Source of the DNA: a virus
Strand: one strand, 5' to 3'
DNA: 64,000 bases
Virus record (IMG/VR): IMGVR_UViG_3300046787_000302
Coordinates: 64,001-128,000 of that record
The notes under the pieces are model-generated. The model was not told the origin of the DNA, did no database searches, and saw only the letters and a program-made list of their open reading frames with translations. Of this stretch, positions 35,182 to 43,617 are shown piece by piece (within the stretch, counting starts at the first letter, position 1; every line of letters begins with the position of its first letter). Both the position numbers and the translations under genes were made by a program.

Positions 35182-35922
35182 TTAAATAAATACTTGGTCC
35201 CAGTAAGTTACCAGACCCTTGTCTGTCATCTCTGACACCATAAACTCATTGTCTCTCAAGTGGGTTGGTCTAGCTCCACAAGATATTTCATCTGTTGTTT
35301 TAAAGCTTAGGAAGTTTTGCTTACCCTTGCGATACAGATAACCAATAGCATCAGAGTTTGATGTACTGATTCGTTTTAACTTACCTGTTAGATCAAGGTC
35401 AAGAACATTTACTTCTGCTCCGTTCTTCTCTAACATAGTGTCTTTAACGTGTCCTACTAAAATGATGTGAGGTGCTAAAGTCTTGATATAATCAATAACC
35501 TTTGTGAACGCCTCACGTAACCACGGATAACCAGCGCCATTAGGTAAGTTTAATAAGCTTGTATACTTAGGCTTACCTTCTGTTAACCAGTTCTTACCCA
35601 TTGATGTCTTTGCATATAACTCTTCTGCAAAGGGTAGACAGATGTCTTCAAGGGCCGTGATGGTATCTACTGCAATATACTTATACGGTTTATTTGCTTT
35701 TAAGATCTGCTCACCGATGGCCTTTATCTCCCTAACGGATGTCGCCTTGATCTTTAATGCATCAACATAGTCAGTACCACTTTCAAGGTCTAAGATTAGA
35801 CACTCAGGTAGTCCAGCTAGTAACTCAGTCTTGCCAACTTTTGGCTTTGCGAATATAATAAGATTCTTTGGATTCTTTACTTCCGCTTTTACTTTATCTG
35901 TAGGTAATATTATCTCGTCCAT
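35182..35922 (-). CDS. RecA-fold ATPase, Sak4-like
   Basis: It has a Walker A AKPKVGKT at residues 25-32 and a Walker B around YIAVDT with Asp86. GYPWLREAFTKVIDYIKTLAPHIILVGH (in about 128-155) fits the AAA_24/Sak4 type of single-domain RecA-like ATPase. Phage Sak4 proteins bind single-stranded DNA and promote annealing, working with SSB, which is the next gene. Its length of 246 aa is typical. It ends on the leftward side 33 bases before SSB and overlaps the stop of the 250-aa gene by one base. Confidence 0.8.
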   Translation of the reverse strand: MDEIILPTDKVKAEVKNPKNLIIFAKPKVGKTELLAGLPECLILDLESGTDYVDALKIKATSVREIKAIGEQILKANKPYKYIAVDTITALEDICLPFAEELYAKTSMGKNWLTEGKPKYTSLLNLPNGAGYPWLREAFTKVIDYIKTLAPHIILVGHVKDTMLEKNGAEVNVLDLDLTGKLKRISTSNSDAIGYLYRKGKQNFLSFKTTDEISCGARPTHLRDNEFMVSEMTDKGLVTYWDQVFI

Positions 35923-36674
35923 TATTTGCTTCTTTGTTTTTGTATTTTTCTGATTGCTTCATTAAGGTACTCTTTTGAGCTAACTGCCTCACACTGAATG
36001 ATTGCTAGTAAGTCAAGCACACTAAGATTATTATAGTGCTGATCTTCTGCTTTGAAATCATTTGCTGTTAGTTGTTCTAACTCAAGTTCTAACTGACTCT
36101 GACTTGGTAGTGCAGGCTCATCTTCTAATATTGCAAAAGCTTTTTGTTGTCTTGCTTCAGTATTTGGTACAACAATACTAGGCTTAAAGTAAGAACCGTT
36201 CTTTCCAACTGCTATAAGATCAGATAACGGAACACTGTATAACTTATTCTCTGCAGCATCTTGTATTGTATTAGCACTAATATTTGCTAAAGGATACATC
36301 TCCCAGTATGGTGTATCTGTATCAACTGTAAATAAGATACGATCATCCATTCCCATATAACCTTTCTTATCATCTGAAGTCTTCAAGATCTCAAAGAAAA
36401 AGTTTTTTCTAAACTGATTACCATAGATGTTTACAGAGTCTGTGTTTGTCGTTGAGTCATGCCAGATTGTTTTGAACTCAACCTTTGCTCCCGGAAAACC
36501 ATACTCTATCAGCACATCTTTGTGAAACTGAGTCAACTTAACATACAGTTGTTTCTTTTCATCTGCAGTCATGTTTGTTTTACTAAGTACATTCGGCCCT
36601 AAGTCAGGCACTGCTTTTGGTACGGACTCTATGATCCTGTACCCTGTCATTGGATTATTAAACATATTAAACAT
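35922..36674 (-). CDS. Unknown protein (250 aa) of the replication block
   Basis: No family recognised. The N-terminal 180 residues look globular. Residues about 190-215 are acidic (SQSQLELELEQL), and the C-terminus is a basic helix ending KIQKQRSK. It shares a one-base junction with the Sak4-like gene and lies two bases after the helicase stop, so it is co-translated with both. A helicase or recombination accessory protein is a reasonable guess. A second ATG three codons in is possible. Confidence 0.68.
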   Translation of the reverse strand: MFNMFNNPMTGYRIIESVPKAVPDLGPNVLSKTNMTADEKKQLYVKLTQFHKDVLIEYGFPGAKVEFKTIWHDSTTNTDSVNIYGNQFRKNFFFEILKTSDDKKGYMGMDDRILFTVDTDTPYWEMYPLANISANTIQDAAENKLYSVPLSDLIAVGKNGSYFKPSIVVPNTEARQQKAFAILEDEPALPSQSQLELELEQLTANDFKAEDQHYNNLSVLDLLAIIQCEAVSSKEYLNEAIRKIQKQRSK

Positions 36675-36676
36675 TA

Positions 36677-37678
36677 TTAAGGATTTACTACTCTTTTGGT
36701 ACTGACACCTTGTGATTCTCTATCCGGTTCTTTACACTCAACAAACTTATTTGCTCCAAAGTCTGCTCTAAAGAATATGATAGAGTCTGATTTACCATCT
36801 CTAGCCTTTAAGATGTGTGCTGCAACGTGATCTTTTTCGACCTTATACTTCTGAGGACCATATACAAGTAGGTTCTTCTCAAAAGGTCTGTCAAGAGCAA
36901 TCATTAAGTCAGCATGGTTATACAAAGCATCACCACCATAGATATCTGAAGTGTTTGGATAGTTACCAGCTTTACCTGGAGCACGTCTCTCATTACTCTC
37001 GATATCTCTATTCATTTGGTTTAGTACTATAAATAAGCACGGGATAGATTTCTTTAGCTCTGTCATCATTATACCTAAGTTATGAAGCATTGCTAACTCA
37101 CTCTTCTCTGTACCCATCATTACTAAGTAACTATGGTCAATAGTAATCATCATTGGTTTACGATGTCTTGCCCACATTGCTAGGATATAAGCTCTAATGT
37201 TAGCAACTGTACAACGTTTTGTTATTACAAAGATTTTGTCGTTTGGAGCTTTCTGCTTCTTGTGATCGACATAACCTTTTATGTAATCTAAAACTGTTGA
37301 CGCTAACTGCTTTGTAGCACTAGCTAACTCTTTTACTGATAACCCCGTCTTCTGACTATACTCTCTTAACGCAATCTTTTCATCTGTCATCTCAAACTGA
37401 AAGTCTAAGACGATGAAATCTTGTGATGAGTTTATGTCATGAACATTACGGGTTAACTCAAGCATGAAGGTAGTCTTACCACCTCCGGATCTAGCGGCAA
37501 TAACAGAGATTGTTCCCCACTCAAAGCCACCCATAGTTACCTCGTTAATACTTGGCCATGGTGACATAACGGATTTAATCTGTCCTGTTCTGCGCTTTTC
37601 GATGTAATCTATACCCTTCTGGTTAATAACAGATAAGGGTACTACATCATCTAAAATGTCTGTTGTTTGTGTGCTCAT
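36677..37678 (-). CDS. Replicative DNA helicase, DnaB-like C-terminal domain
   Basis: It unwinds the replication fork. Walker A ARSGGGKT is at 62-69, Walker B ends at Asp181 (MMITIDHS). The segment LNQMNRDIESNERRAP (219-234) then SDIYGGDALYNHADLMIAL (244-262) is the characteristic DnaB motif H3/H4 region. At 333 aa it consists of the RecA-like motor only and lacks the DnaB N-terminal domain, so a separate protein would have to dock the primase. Clear family member. Confidence 0.92.
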   Translation of the reverse strand: MSTQTTDILDDVVPLSVINQKGIDYIEKRRTGQIKSVMSPWPSINEVTMGGFEWGTISVIAARSGGGKTTFMLELTRNVHDINSSQDFIVLDFQFEMTDEKIALREYSQKTGLSVKELASATKQLASTVLDYIKGYVDHKKQKAPNDKIFVITKRCTVANIRAYILAMWARHRKPMMITIDHSYLVMMGTEKSELAMLHNLGIMMTELKKSIPCLFIVLNQMNRDIESNERRAPGKAGNYPNTSDIYGGDALYNHADLMIALDRPFEKNLLVYGPQKYKVEKDHVAAHILKARDGKSDSIIFFRADFGANKFVECKEPDRESQGVSTKRVVNP

Positions 37679-37716
37679 AGGAAGATAAAAATACGAAAAA
37701 TATACTACAAAAACAA

Positions 37717-38301
37717 CTAGTCATGAACGTATCCTGACGAGACTGCAACACCATCTGTGTCACGAAGACTCTCGATAGTTGAAGCTAATTCTGATACATG
37801 ATCTTTCATGATAAAGTACGTTGAGTTCTTCATATATCTGTATCCATCAAGACTACTCTTGAAGGTATTTGCATACATCTCTGTAGCATCAAGCACTTCT
37901 TTCCATGTGTAGTCTGGATACTTCTTGAAGAAGTCATTAAATCGTTTCTTTAAGTCTGTAGTACTAGTTCGTAATACTCTTCCTGATACAGCTCCCTTTG
38001 GGAAGTTGTCTCGGTAATCAAGCAACAGGTCCTCTAGCTGAGGATGTTTCATTTGGGTTGTGATAACTACTTTCTTTGTTGGCTCAATCTGAGCATAAAA
38101 GGTATCGATTATCTTAATCCCTGCCGGCGTTATAACTCCTTGTGGCGTCATCAGACCTTTAAGTATTAATGCTTTGTCAACATTAGGTTGGTCAATTAAG
38201 TCTGGAGGAGGTATAATACCCTTGTGTCTAAAGTCTAGATAGACAAACTGATTCAGTGTTAGACGGTTAAGAATCAGTGGTGTCCAGAGGTTTATTATCA
38301 T
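37717..38301 (-). CDS. Unknown, possible winged-helix DNA-binding or helicase-loading protein (194 aa)
   Basis: This is the first gene of the leftward replication block. Residues 10-70 (LTLNQFVYLDF, then LMTPQGVITPAGIKIIDTFY) look like a winged helix-turn-helix. The C-terminal half is helical and aromatic-rich (YPDYTWKEVLDATEMYA). Its place just ahead of a DnaB-like helicase resembles replication-initiator or helicase-loader genes of other phages, but no loader motif or P-loop is seen. Its leader is about 65 nt from the predicted start of the host-type promoter at 38374. Confidence 0.6.
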   Translation of the reverse strand: MIINLWTPLILNRLTLNQFVYLDFRHKGIIPPPDLIDQPNVDKALILKGLMTPQGVITPAGIKIIDTFYAQIEPTKKVVITTQMKHPQLEDLLLDYRDNFPKGAVSGRVLRTSTTDLKKRFNDFFKKYPDYTWKEVLDATEMYANTFKSSLDGYRYMKNSTYFIMKDHVSELASTIESLRDTDGVAVSSGYVHD

Positions 38302-38373
38302 AGGCTACTTTTGTTTAGGTTATTTGTTTATTATTTGATATATTATTATGTAGAGATATTCTATAAGGGGATG

Positions 38374-38404
38374 CAAATATACTTGTTTGTTTCATATCTC
38401 CAAA
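38374..38404 (-). promoter_or_regulatory. Strong Bacteroidota-type promoter of the replication block
   Basis: Minus strand TTTG at 38404-38401, 19-base spacer, TATATTTG at 38381-38374: a full match to the Bacteroidota TTTG/TAnnTTTG consensus. Predicted start near 38367, 66 bases before the ATG at 38301. The 139-base divergent space also holds TTAAAC at 38412-38417 facing the rightward genes. Host RNA polymerase should read the leftward block from here. Confidence 0.75.
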
Positions 38405-38440
38405 CTACAGCTTAAACGATATTAAAACTCATTATATAAC

Positions 38441-38761
38441 ATGGCAAAACTAAAATACTATGCCCAGAAAGATGCATTAGGTTTTCCTATCCCTGGTACC
38501 ATGATGGCTACTACTGGCAAGGTTCCTGCTAATGCTTTGGCTATTCCTTCAGCTCTTCCAGCAAGCAATCAACCTGGAGGTCTGCGTTACTTTGTACGTA
38601 CAGATGTTAAAGGTAACATTATTCCTAACTCATTGATTGCAAGTATTAAACGACCAGCTGGTAATGTTGCTGAGTTTACTGAAGGAGCTACTGCTGCTTT
38701 ATTATTAACTGAAGCAGGTGACAGTTTAGTCTCTGAAAATAACGATATCATCATTTTATAA
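38441..38761 (+). CDS. Small putative virion protein (106 aa)
   Basis: No enzyme motif. The protein is beta-rich with Gly/Pro turns. It ends TEAGDSLVSENNDIIIL, a type of ending I associate with small tail or baseplate decoration proteins. It leads the rightward block and lies 12 bases before the fibre gene, so it may be the fibre's anchor or a minor tail protein. The call rests on position and style of sequence. Confidence 0.6.
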   Translation: MAKLKYYAQKDALGFPIPGTMMATTGKVPANALAIPSALPASNQPGGLRYFVRTDVKGNIIPNSLIASIKRPAGNVAEFTEGATAALLLTEAGDSLVSENNDIIIL

Positions 38762-38773
38762 TAACACACAAAC

Positions 38774-39886
38774 ATGGCAAACGTAAAGATAAGTCAATTA
38801 GCTTCTGCTGGTTCTTTAGCCGGAACAGAAGTATTACCGGTAGTCCAAGGTGGAACTACTAAAAAAGTAACCGTACAAGCTATTGCTGATTTAGCTGGTG
38901 GCGGAGGTTTACCTACATTTGGTGTTACAGCTAATGGTGTTTTAGGATCAGATTTGAATATATCATTTACCCCTAAAACATCAGTTCCTAGTAATTTAGG
39001 TGGAGGTACAAGTTATGATGCTATAGTAGGTCAATATGCTAATATTAACTTTAACGCTAGTGGTGGATATGGTGGATATGGTGGAGGAGGTGCTGTTACA
39101 ACAGCAACTAACATCGCTTTTAAATATCCATACTTCAATGACTGTAGTTTTAATGGATCAACAGTTGTAACTAGTTTCTCGTTTCCTGATACTTTATACA
39201 GTAGTGGTAGCATGACTGGATTTCAGTTTGCTGGTAGTGCGTTAACATCGATTAGTCTTCCTAAACTAATTGAAGCATATGGTATTAATATTAGCAGTAC
39301 TCCTTCTTTAACAACTTTTTCTTGTCCTTCTTTAGTTAAGTTTACAGGATACAGTGGTTTATATATAGCAATGTCATTTACTGGCTTAACAAGTATTACA
39401 TCAGCAAACTTTCCAGTTTTAGATGAGTACAAGTTTCAAATTTATGAACCAGGATACATTACAACTATAAACTTACCTTCTGTAACAAAAGTTACTGGTC
39501 ATACCTTTTACTCAAATGGTTCATTAGGAGCATCTGTATTAAGTTCATTTATACTACCGAATGTAGTTAAACATGAGCAGACTGTCTTTAATCTAGATAG
39601 TCATAGTCAATTAACGACTATTACATTAGGAACCATTGGTACGTTAAAGAGCTTTGGTAATAGTTATTCTCCTGTTTACTTATATCTACAAAACAATGCT
39701 TTAAATCAAGCATCAGTAGATGGCGTTTTAACATTAATAGCTAGTCTAGATGGTACAAATGGTACTACGGGTGCTTATAATGGTTTAATAAACTTACATG
39801 GAGGTACTAACGCAGCTCCTTCTCAAGCAGGTTTAGATGCTAAAACTATCTTGTTAGGAAGAGGGTTTACGATCACCCATAATTAA
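38774..39886 (+). CDS. Tail fibre / receptor-binding protein with LRR-type repeats
   Basis: The N-terminus MANVKISQLASAGSLAGTEV continues into VVQGGTTKKVTVQAIADLAG (to about 45), a common phage fibre start in which the short alpha/beta piece docks on the tail. A Gly-rich spacer follows (GGYGGYGGGG near 98-107). From about residue 130 to 330 irregular repeats of the form LTSISLPKL, LTTFSCPSLVKF and ITTINLPSVTKV occur at roughly 23-27 residue intervals, like the BspA/LRR_5 family of surface proteins. That gives a curved solenoid suited to binding a host surface polymer or protein. The next genes encode an FkbM methyltransferase and a glycosyltransferase, which may modify it. Confidence 0.72.
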   Translation: MANVKISQLASAGSLAGTEVLPVVQGGTTKKVTVQAIADLAGGGGLPTFGVTANGVLGSDLNISFTPKTSVPSNLGGGTSYDAIVGQYANINFNASGGYGGYGGGGAVTTATNIAFKYPYFNDCSFNGSTVVTSFSFPDTLYSSGSMTGFQFAGSALTSISLPKLIEAYGINISSTPSLTTFSCPSLVKFTGYSGLYIAMSFTGLTSITSANFPVLDEYKFQIYEPGYITTINLPSVTKVTGHTFYSNGSLGASVLSSFILPNVVKHEQTVFNLDSHSQLTTITLGTIGTLKSFGNSYSPVYLYLQNNALNQASVDGVLTLIASLDGTNGTTGAYNGLINLHGGTNAAPSQAGLDAKTILLGRGFTITHN

Positions 39887-39916
39887 TATTAATCAACATA
39901 TAACTAAGACATAGAC

Positions 39917-40150
39917 ATGTATATTCAAGCAGATGAAAACGGAATCAAAACTGTACCAGCAACTAAAAGCTGGAGATTGATTTATAATAACGGTTTAGTA
40001 ATCGATCTTTCAGAATGTGAAGTACTTACTGAGACTGGTGGTACGACACAAGTATTTGTTGCAGCAACTAAAGCAGAATGTGACGCAGAGGTTCTCCGTT
40101 TAGATTTAGAGTTACCAGCACATTTACAACCACAAGTTGAAGAAGCTTAA
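39917..40150 (+). CDS. Small protein (77 aa), unknown
   Basis: No family recognised. Compact beta-type sequence (SWRLIYNNGLVIDLSECEVL) with an acidic helix at the end. It lies between the fibre gene and the FkbM methyltransferase, sharing one base with the latter's start. A fibre chaperone or small virion protein is possible from position. Confidence 0.6.
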   Translation: MYIQADENGIKTVPATKSWRLIYNNGLVIDLSECEVLTETGGTTQVFVAATKAECDAEVLRLDLELPAHLQPQVEEA

Positions 40151-40800
40151 TGATTTATAACAAGTCCCGTTGTTACGGTAGTATCAGAGGTATCCCTCTT
40201 GTTTTTGAAGACTTAGAGTCATCTGATACAATAAAGATCGTAACAACGGAGCTTGAAACAGATTACTATGGCTTAGAAAGAATAAAGCTTTCACCAAACG
40301 ATACAGTAATCGATATAGGGGGAAACATTGGTATGTTTTCGATCTACGTTAAAAAGAAGTTTGGTTGTAGAGTCATTGCTTTTGAACCAGTGCCAATGAA
40401 CTATGAGCAGTTTAAGCAGAATATGCTACTAAACGGCTTGTCTTTAGATGATATTGAGCTACATAACCTAGCCATAACGGATAAAGAAGGAGATGCGATA
40501 AAGATCAGTACTCCTCCAGGTAATACCGGAGCTTCTTCAGCGTATCATCAGACAGGTATTACATCTGTTTGCCCGACAGAAACGATAGATAAGTATATCA
40601 CTGCTAATTGTGCTTATTTAAAGATAGACTGTGAAGGAGCTGAGTACCAGATTATTCCTGGTATACTGGATAAGATCAAGGATGTTAAGCACATCGGTAT
40701 AGAGTATCATAGTCTTGCTGAAGGGCAAGATCCTAAAGCGTTACACAGGTTACTGCGTAATAACTTTAAGGGGTCTATTTTCTACCGGAACTATGAGTAA
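40150..40800 (+). CDS. FkbM-family methyltransferase
   Basis: It would methylate a hydroxyl or sugar using S-adenosylmethionine. Motif I VIDIGGNIGMF (53-63) and FEPVPMN (78-84) are the classic SAM-binding pieces of the FkbM family. LKIDCEGAEYQII near 160-172 is the family's third signature. Length 216 aa is normal. It overlaps the glycosyltransferase start by eight bases, and FkbM enzymes often work with glycosyltransferases on surface polysaccharides. Targets could be the phage fibre, a host capsule or LPS. Confidence 0.87.
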   Translation: MIYNKSRCYGSIRGIPLVFEDLESSDTIKIVTTELETDYYGLERIKLSPNDTVIDIGGNIGMFSIYVKKKFGCRVIAFEPVPMNYEQFKQNMLLNGLSLDDIELHNLAITDKEGDAIKISTPPGNTGASSAYHQTGITSVCPTETIDKYITANCAYLKIDCEGAEYQIIPGILDKIKDVKHIGIEYHSLAEGQDPKALHRLLRNNFKGSIFYRNYE

Positions 40801-41329
40801 GATTATACATCAGATCTGGGTAGGTCCTAACGAGATGGCAATAAGGGAAAGACGTTGCTGCAGGTTGATAAAGAGCATGAATCCTTCTTGGGAATACATG
40901 TTCTGGACTGATGAAAACGTTCCGCAGCTACCTGAAGAGATACAGAAAGTATACGACTTCTTTGGAGAAACAAAACAGTATACGTTTCAAGCTGACGTGT
41001 TAAGATTATTCCTGGTAAAAGAGTACGGTGGTCTCTATGTCGATGTCGATTTTGAACCACATGCATCTTTTGATGGTATAGAAAATCTAGATGATTTGTT
41101 TTTAACCTGGGGACTTAATCAGGAACGGATGCTCAACGGTGCTTTTTTTGCTACAAGAGAACATCCTGCAGTTATTGATCTGTGTAATAAAGTAAATATT
41201 AGAACACACTTCTACGGACCTGATTGGTACGGTAAGAACCTACTTCAACATAAAGTTAATACCATGAGCTTTGATGACTTTCAAACTAAGTATGCAATAC
41301 ATCATCACTTAAACTCATGGTTAACATAA
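40793..41329 (+). CDS. DXD glycosyltransferase, GT32/OCH1-like
   Basis: It transfers a sugar from a nucleotide-sugar donor. IHQIWVGPNEM at 5-15, MFWTDENVP at 36-44 and ADVLRLFLVKEYGGLYVDVD at 67-86 are the standard GT32-type blocks, with the metal-binding DxD at Asp84-Asp86. I chose the ATG at 40793, because an upstream TTG would add 26 residues unrelated to the family. At 178 aa it is short, so it keeps little beyond the donor-binding core. No signal or membrane anchor is seen, so it is cytosolic. Partner of the FkbM gene it overlaps. Confidence 0.82.
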   Translation: MSKIIHQIWVGPNEMAIRERRCCRLIKSMNPSWEYMFWTDENVPQLPEEIQKVYDFFGETKQYTFQADVLRLFLVKEYGGLYVDVDFEPHASFDGIENLDDLFLTWGLNQERMLNGAFFATREHPAVIDLCNKVNIRTHFYGPDWYGKNLLQHKVNTMSFDDFQTKYAIHHHLNSWLT

Positions 41330-41347
41330 GCTAAATAGTAAGAATAA

Positions 41348-41674
41348 ATGGCACCTAAGAACGACTCGTTTCAAGCATTTAAAAACTGGATCTTTCCAGG
41401 ACTAGTATCAATCCTTGGCATGCTGATATGGCAAGATGTCTCTGAGATTAAATCAGACGTCAAGGCCCTTATGGCTCAGTCTAATATAGATAAGACAAGG
41501 ATAGACAATCTTGAACGAGTAGTTTATACAGGTAAGCATACAATAGTAAAACTAAGTACCCCAATACCACCAAACAAGTTACCTTCTCAGGTATTTTATC
41601 ATGAGATGGTAGCTATAAAACCTACCCACGATGATGAAGACAACAGAAAAAACAAGCTTTTGGACGATATTTAA
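41348..41674 (+). CDS. Single-pass membrane protein (108 aa), lysis-block candidate
   Basis: One membrane helix at about residues 14-27 (WIFPGLVSILGMLIW) is followed by a soluble, coiled-coil-like stretch (DVSEIKSDVKALMAQSNIDKTRIDNLERVV) and a charged tail. This shape resembles phage holin-associated or i-spanin-like proteins. It overlaps the next gene by 44 bases. Lysis accessory is inferred from the position before a holin-like gene. Confidence 0.6.
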   Translation: MAPKNDSFQAFKNWIFPGLVSILGMLIWQDVSEIKSDVKALMAQSNIDKTRIDNLERVVYTGKHTIVKLSTPIPPNKLPSQVFYHEMVAIKPTHDDEDNRKNKLLDDI

Positions 41675-41918
41675 AGACAACAATGACTGGAATGAAAAGT
41701 CAGTAGTTGGTTTTATGTCGTTTGCAGTAATGGTATTAGCTATGACTGTAGATTTAGTAACAGGTTATTTAGGTCAAGAGTTACTTATAAACGATTACAT
41801 CTTTAACGCTTTTGCTATTATTACACTTGGTTCTTTTGGTATCTCTGGTGCTGAAAACATCATGGGCAAGAAGACAAAAGACTCTAAACAAGAGGAAGAT
41901 GTTCACATGGAAGGATAA
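41631..41918 (+). CDS. Putative holin (95 aa, two membrane helices)
   Basis: Two hydrophobic helices, about 25-46 (SVVGFMSFAVMVLAMTVDLVTG) and 54-75 (DYIFNAFAIITLGSFGISGA), with a charged C-terminal tail: the general layout of a small class II holin. It sits 0.85 kb upstream of the endolysin in the same direction. ATG at 41631 or 41634. Holins have no conserved active site, so this is a topology- and context-based call. Confidence 0.65.
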   Translation: MMKTTEKTSFWTIFKDNNDWNEKSVVGFMSFAVMVLAMTVDLVTGYLGQELLINDYIFNAFAIITLGSFGISGAENIMGKKTKDSKQEEDVHMEG

Positions 41919-42535
41919 TGAAAAATATAGTTATCGTCGCTATTATTATTATAGCGTTTTTTGTAGTTCTGACCCAGCGAGGATGTATGGGTCACTCAAG
42001 TAGTAAAGGTCCGGATACTGTTATAGTAACTGACACTCAATGGCAGAAGCATGATAGTCTTATCATTAAGCCAGTTCCTGTACCCTATGAGGTACAAGTA
42101 CCATTCGAAGTACTAAACACTCAATATAAAGCTGACACTGCTTATCCTGTATTGAAACAACAATACGAAGACTTAGCAAAGCGGTATGCATCAAGACGTA
42201 TCTATGTTGATAGTGTTCATGTTGGACAACATGGCCATATACGTATTACAGATACTGTTACTGAAAACAAGTTAGTTGGACGTAGCTTTAAAGAGAACTA
42301 TAAGATACCAATCATAAAAGAAACTAAAACCATAACTAAGTATCATGATCCTGTACGACAACTCTATGCTGGTGGTGGTATTAACCTTACTAGCGGGGGT
42401 AATGTCAGAGGTGCTGAGGGTGGTATTCTATACAAGACAAAGAAAGATCAGATCATTGGTGCGAAAGTCAACATTGGTATTGACGGTACGACCTCTTTTG
42501 GTGTACAGACGTATTTTAAGATCGGTAAGAAGTAA
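41918..42535 (+). CDS. Spanin-like envelope protein with N-terminal anchor
   Basis: An N-terminal membrane helix (residues 3-20, NIVIVAIIIIAFFVVLTQ) is followed by a periplasmic domain of about 120 residues. The C-terminal 70 residues are Gly-rich beta-strands (LYAGGGINLTSGGNV, FGVQTYFKIGKK) resembling outer-membrane barrel strands. A protein bridging inner and outer membranes fits the last lysis step in Gram-negative hosts, like a one-piece spanin, though the order differs from the T1-type (lipoprotein N-terminus, C-terminal helix). It lies between the holin-like gene and the endolysin. Confidence 0.55.
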   Translation: MKNIVIVAIIIIAFFVVLTQRGCMGHSSSKGPDTVIVTDTQWQKHDSLIIKPVPVPYEVQVPFEVLNTQYKADTAYPVLKQQYEDLAKRYASRRIYVDSVHVGQHGHIRITDTVTENKLVGRSFKENYKIPIIKETKTITKYHDPVRQLYAGGGINLTSGGNVRGAEGGILYKTKKDQIIGAKVNIGIDGTTSFGVQTYFKIGKK

Positions 42536-42556
42536 TCAACCAAACAAATAAACCAT

Positions 42557-42745
42557 ATGAGTATCATTTCATTTATTACTGGACTATTCAAACGTTCAAA
42601 GAAGGCAGTCGCTCAAGAGATCGAGCCTATTGTAGAAGCAGTTAAAGAAGAGATCGTTGAGATTTCTGACGCTGTTGCAGAAGCTATTGCTGAAGAAGCA
42701 GTTGTCAAACCTAAAAAGCGTTACTACAAGCGCAAAAAGAAGTAA
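42557..42745 (+). CDS. Small charged protein (62 aa)
   Basis: A short amphipathic start (MSIISFITGLFKRSKKA) leads to an acidic Glu/Ala/Val helix and then a very basic tail KPKKRYYKRKKK. The split charge suggests a membrane-surface or nucleic-acid-binding peptide. It lies just before the endolysin and could modulate lysis. No family recognised. Confidence 0.6.
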   Translation: MSIISFITGLFKRSKKAVAQEIEPIVEAVKEEIVEISDAVAEAIAEEAVVKPKKRYYKRKKK

Positions 42746-42768
42746 AAATCACCTAACCACTATATAAT

Positions 42769-43614
42769 ATGTTATTAAGACTAGGATCTGAAGGAGAAGA
42801 CGTAAAGAAACTCCAGCAGTTTTTAGGTGTTGATGTTGTTGGTAAGTTTGGACCAAAGACAGATGCTGCTGTAAAAGCTTGGCAATCTGCTCATGGTCTT
42901 ACTGCTGATGGTGTTGTTGGTCCTGGAACCTGGGCTAAGATGTTTCCTAGTTCTACACCAACTCCAGCACCTGTGCAGCAACCTGTTGCACAAAGCACTT
43001 CATCATCTTTATTTAGACTAGATAAACTTAAGGGACATGTTCCTCAAGCTGTTATCGATGCTATACCTGATACTGCAGCAAAGTTTAATATCACTACGCC
43101 GTTACGCCTAGCACATTTTTTGGCTCAGTGCGGTCACGAGTCTGGTGGCTTTAGAGCTACACAAGAGAATCTTAACTACTCAGCAAAAGGATTGCGTGGT
43201 ATTTTCAAGAAGTACTTCCCAACGGATGCTATTGCAGCAGCTTATCAACGTAACCCACAGAAGATTGCAAACAAAGTGTATGCATCTCGTATGGGTAATG
43301 GTCCTGAGTCATCAGGAGAAGGGTATAAGTTTCGTGGTAGAGGATATATCCAGTTAACAGGTAAAGAAAACTATACTCGTTTTAGTGCTACAGTTCCTGA
43401 AGATACAGTTGCAAACCCAGACTTAGTTGCTGGTAAGTATGCTTTAGCTTCAGCAGCTTTCTTCTTTAACAGTAATAAGCTATGGACTATCTGTGATAGA
43501 GGAGCTGATGCAGCAACAGTAACAGCTGTAACAAAACGTGTTAATGGCGGAACTATTGGTTTACAAGACCGTATCAAGCATTTTAAAGAATACTATCACT
43601 TATTAACATCATAA
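42769..43614 (+). CDS. Endolysin: peptidoglycan-binding domain plus GH19 lysozyme
   Basis: It degrades peptidoglycan for release. Residues 1-60 form a PG_binding_1 domain (LRLGSEGEDVKKLQQFLG, then GVVGPGTWAKMF). A Pro/Ser/Thr linker follows (61-80), then a GH19 chitinase-like lysozyme domain at 82-281. That domain holds FLAQCGHESGGF with catalytic-type Glu124 and GEGYKFRGRGYIQLTG at 183-198, with the second acid of the family near Glu133. No signal peptide, so it needs a holin. It sits after holin- and spanin-like genes. Confidence 0.93.
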   Translation: MLLRLGSEGEDVKKLQQFLGVDVVGKFGPKTDAAVKAWQSAHGLTADGVVGPGTWAKMFPSSTPTPAPVQQPVAQSTSSSLFRLDKLKGHVPQAVIDAIPDTAAKFNITTPLRLAHFLAQCGHESGGFRATQENLNYSAKGLRGIFKKYFPTDAIAAAYQRNPQKIANKVYASRMGNGPESSGEGYKFRGRGYIQLTGKENYTRFSATVPEDTVANPDLVAGKYALASAAFFFNSNKLWTICDRGADAATVTAVTKRVNGGTIGLQDRIKHFKEYYHLLTS

Positions 43615-43617
43615 ACC

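Noticed and set aside
34436-42762. 14-base match TCACCTAACCACTA at 34436 and 42749
   Set aside because: Expected by chance in AT-rich DNA of this size; the two sites face different contexts.
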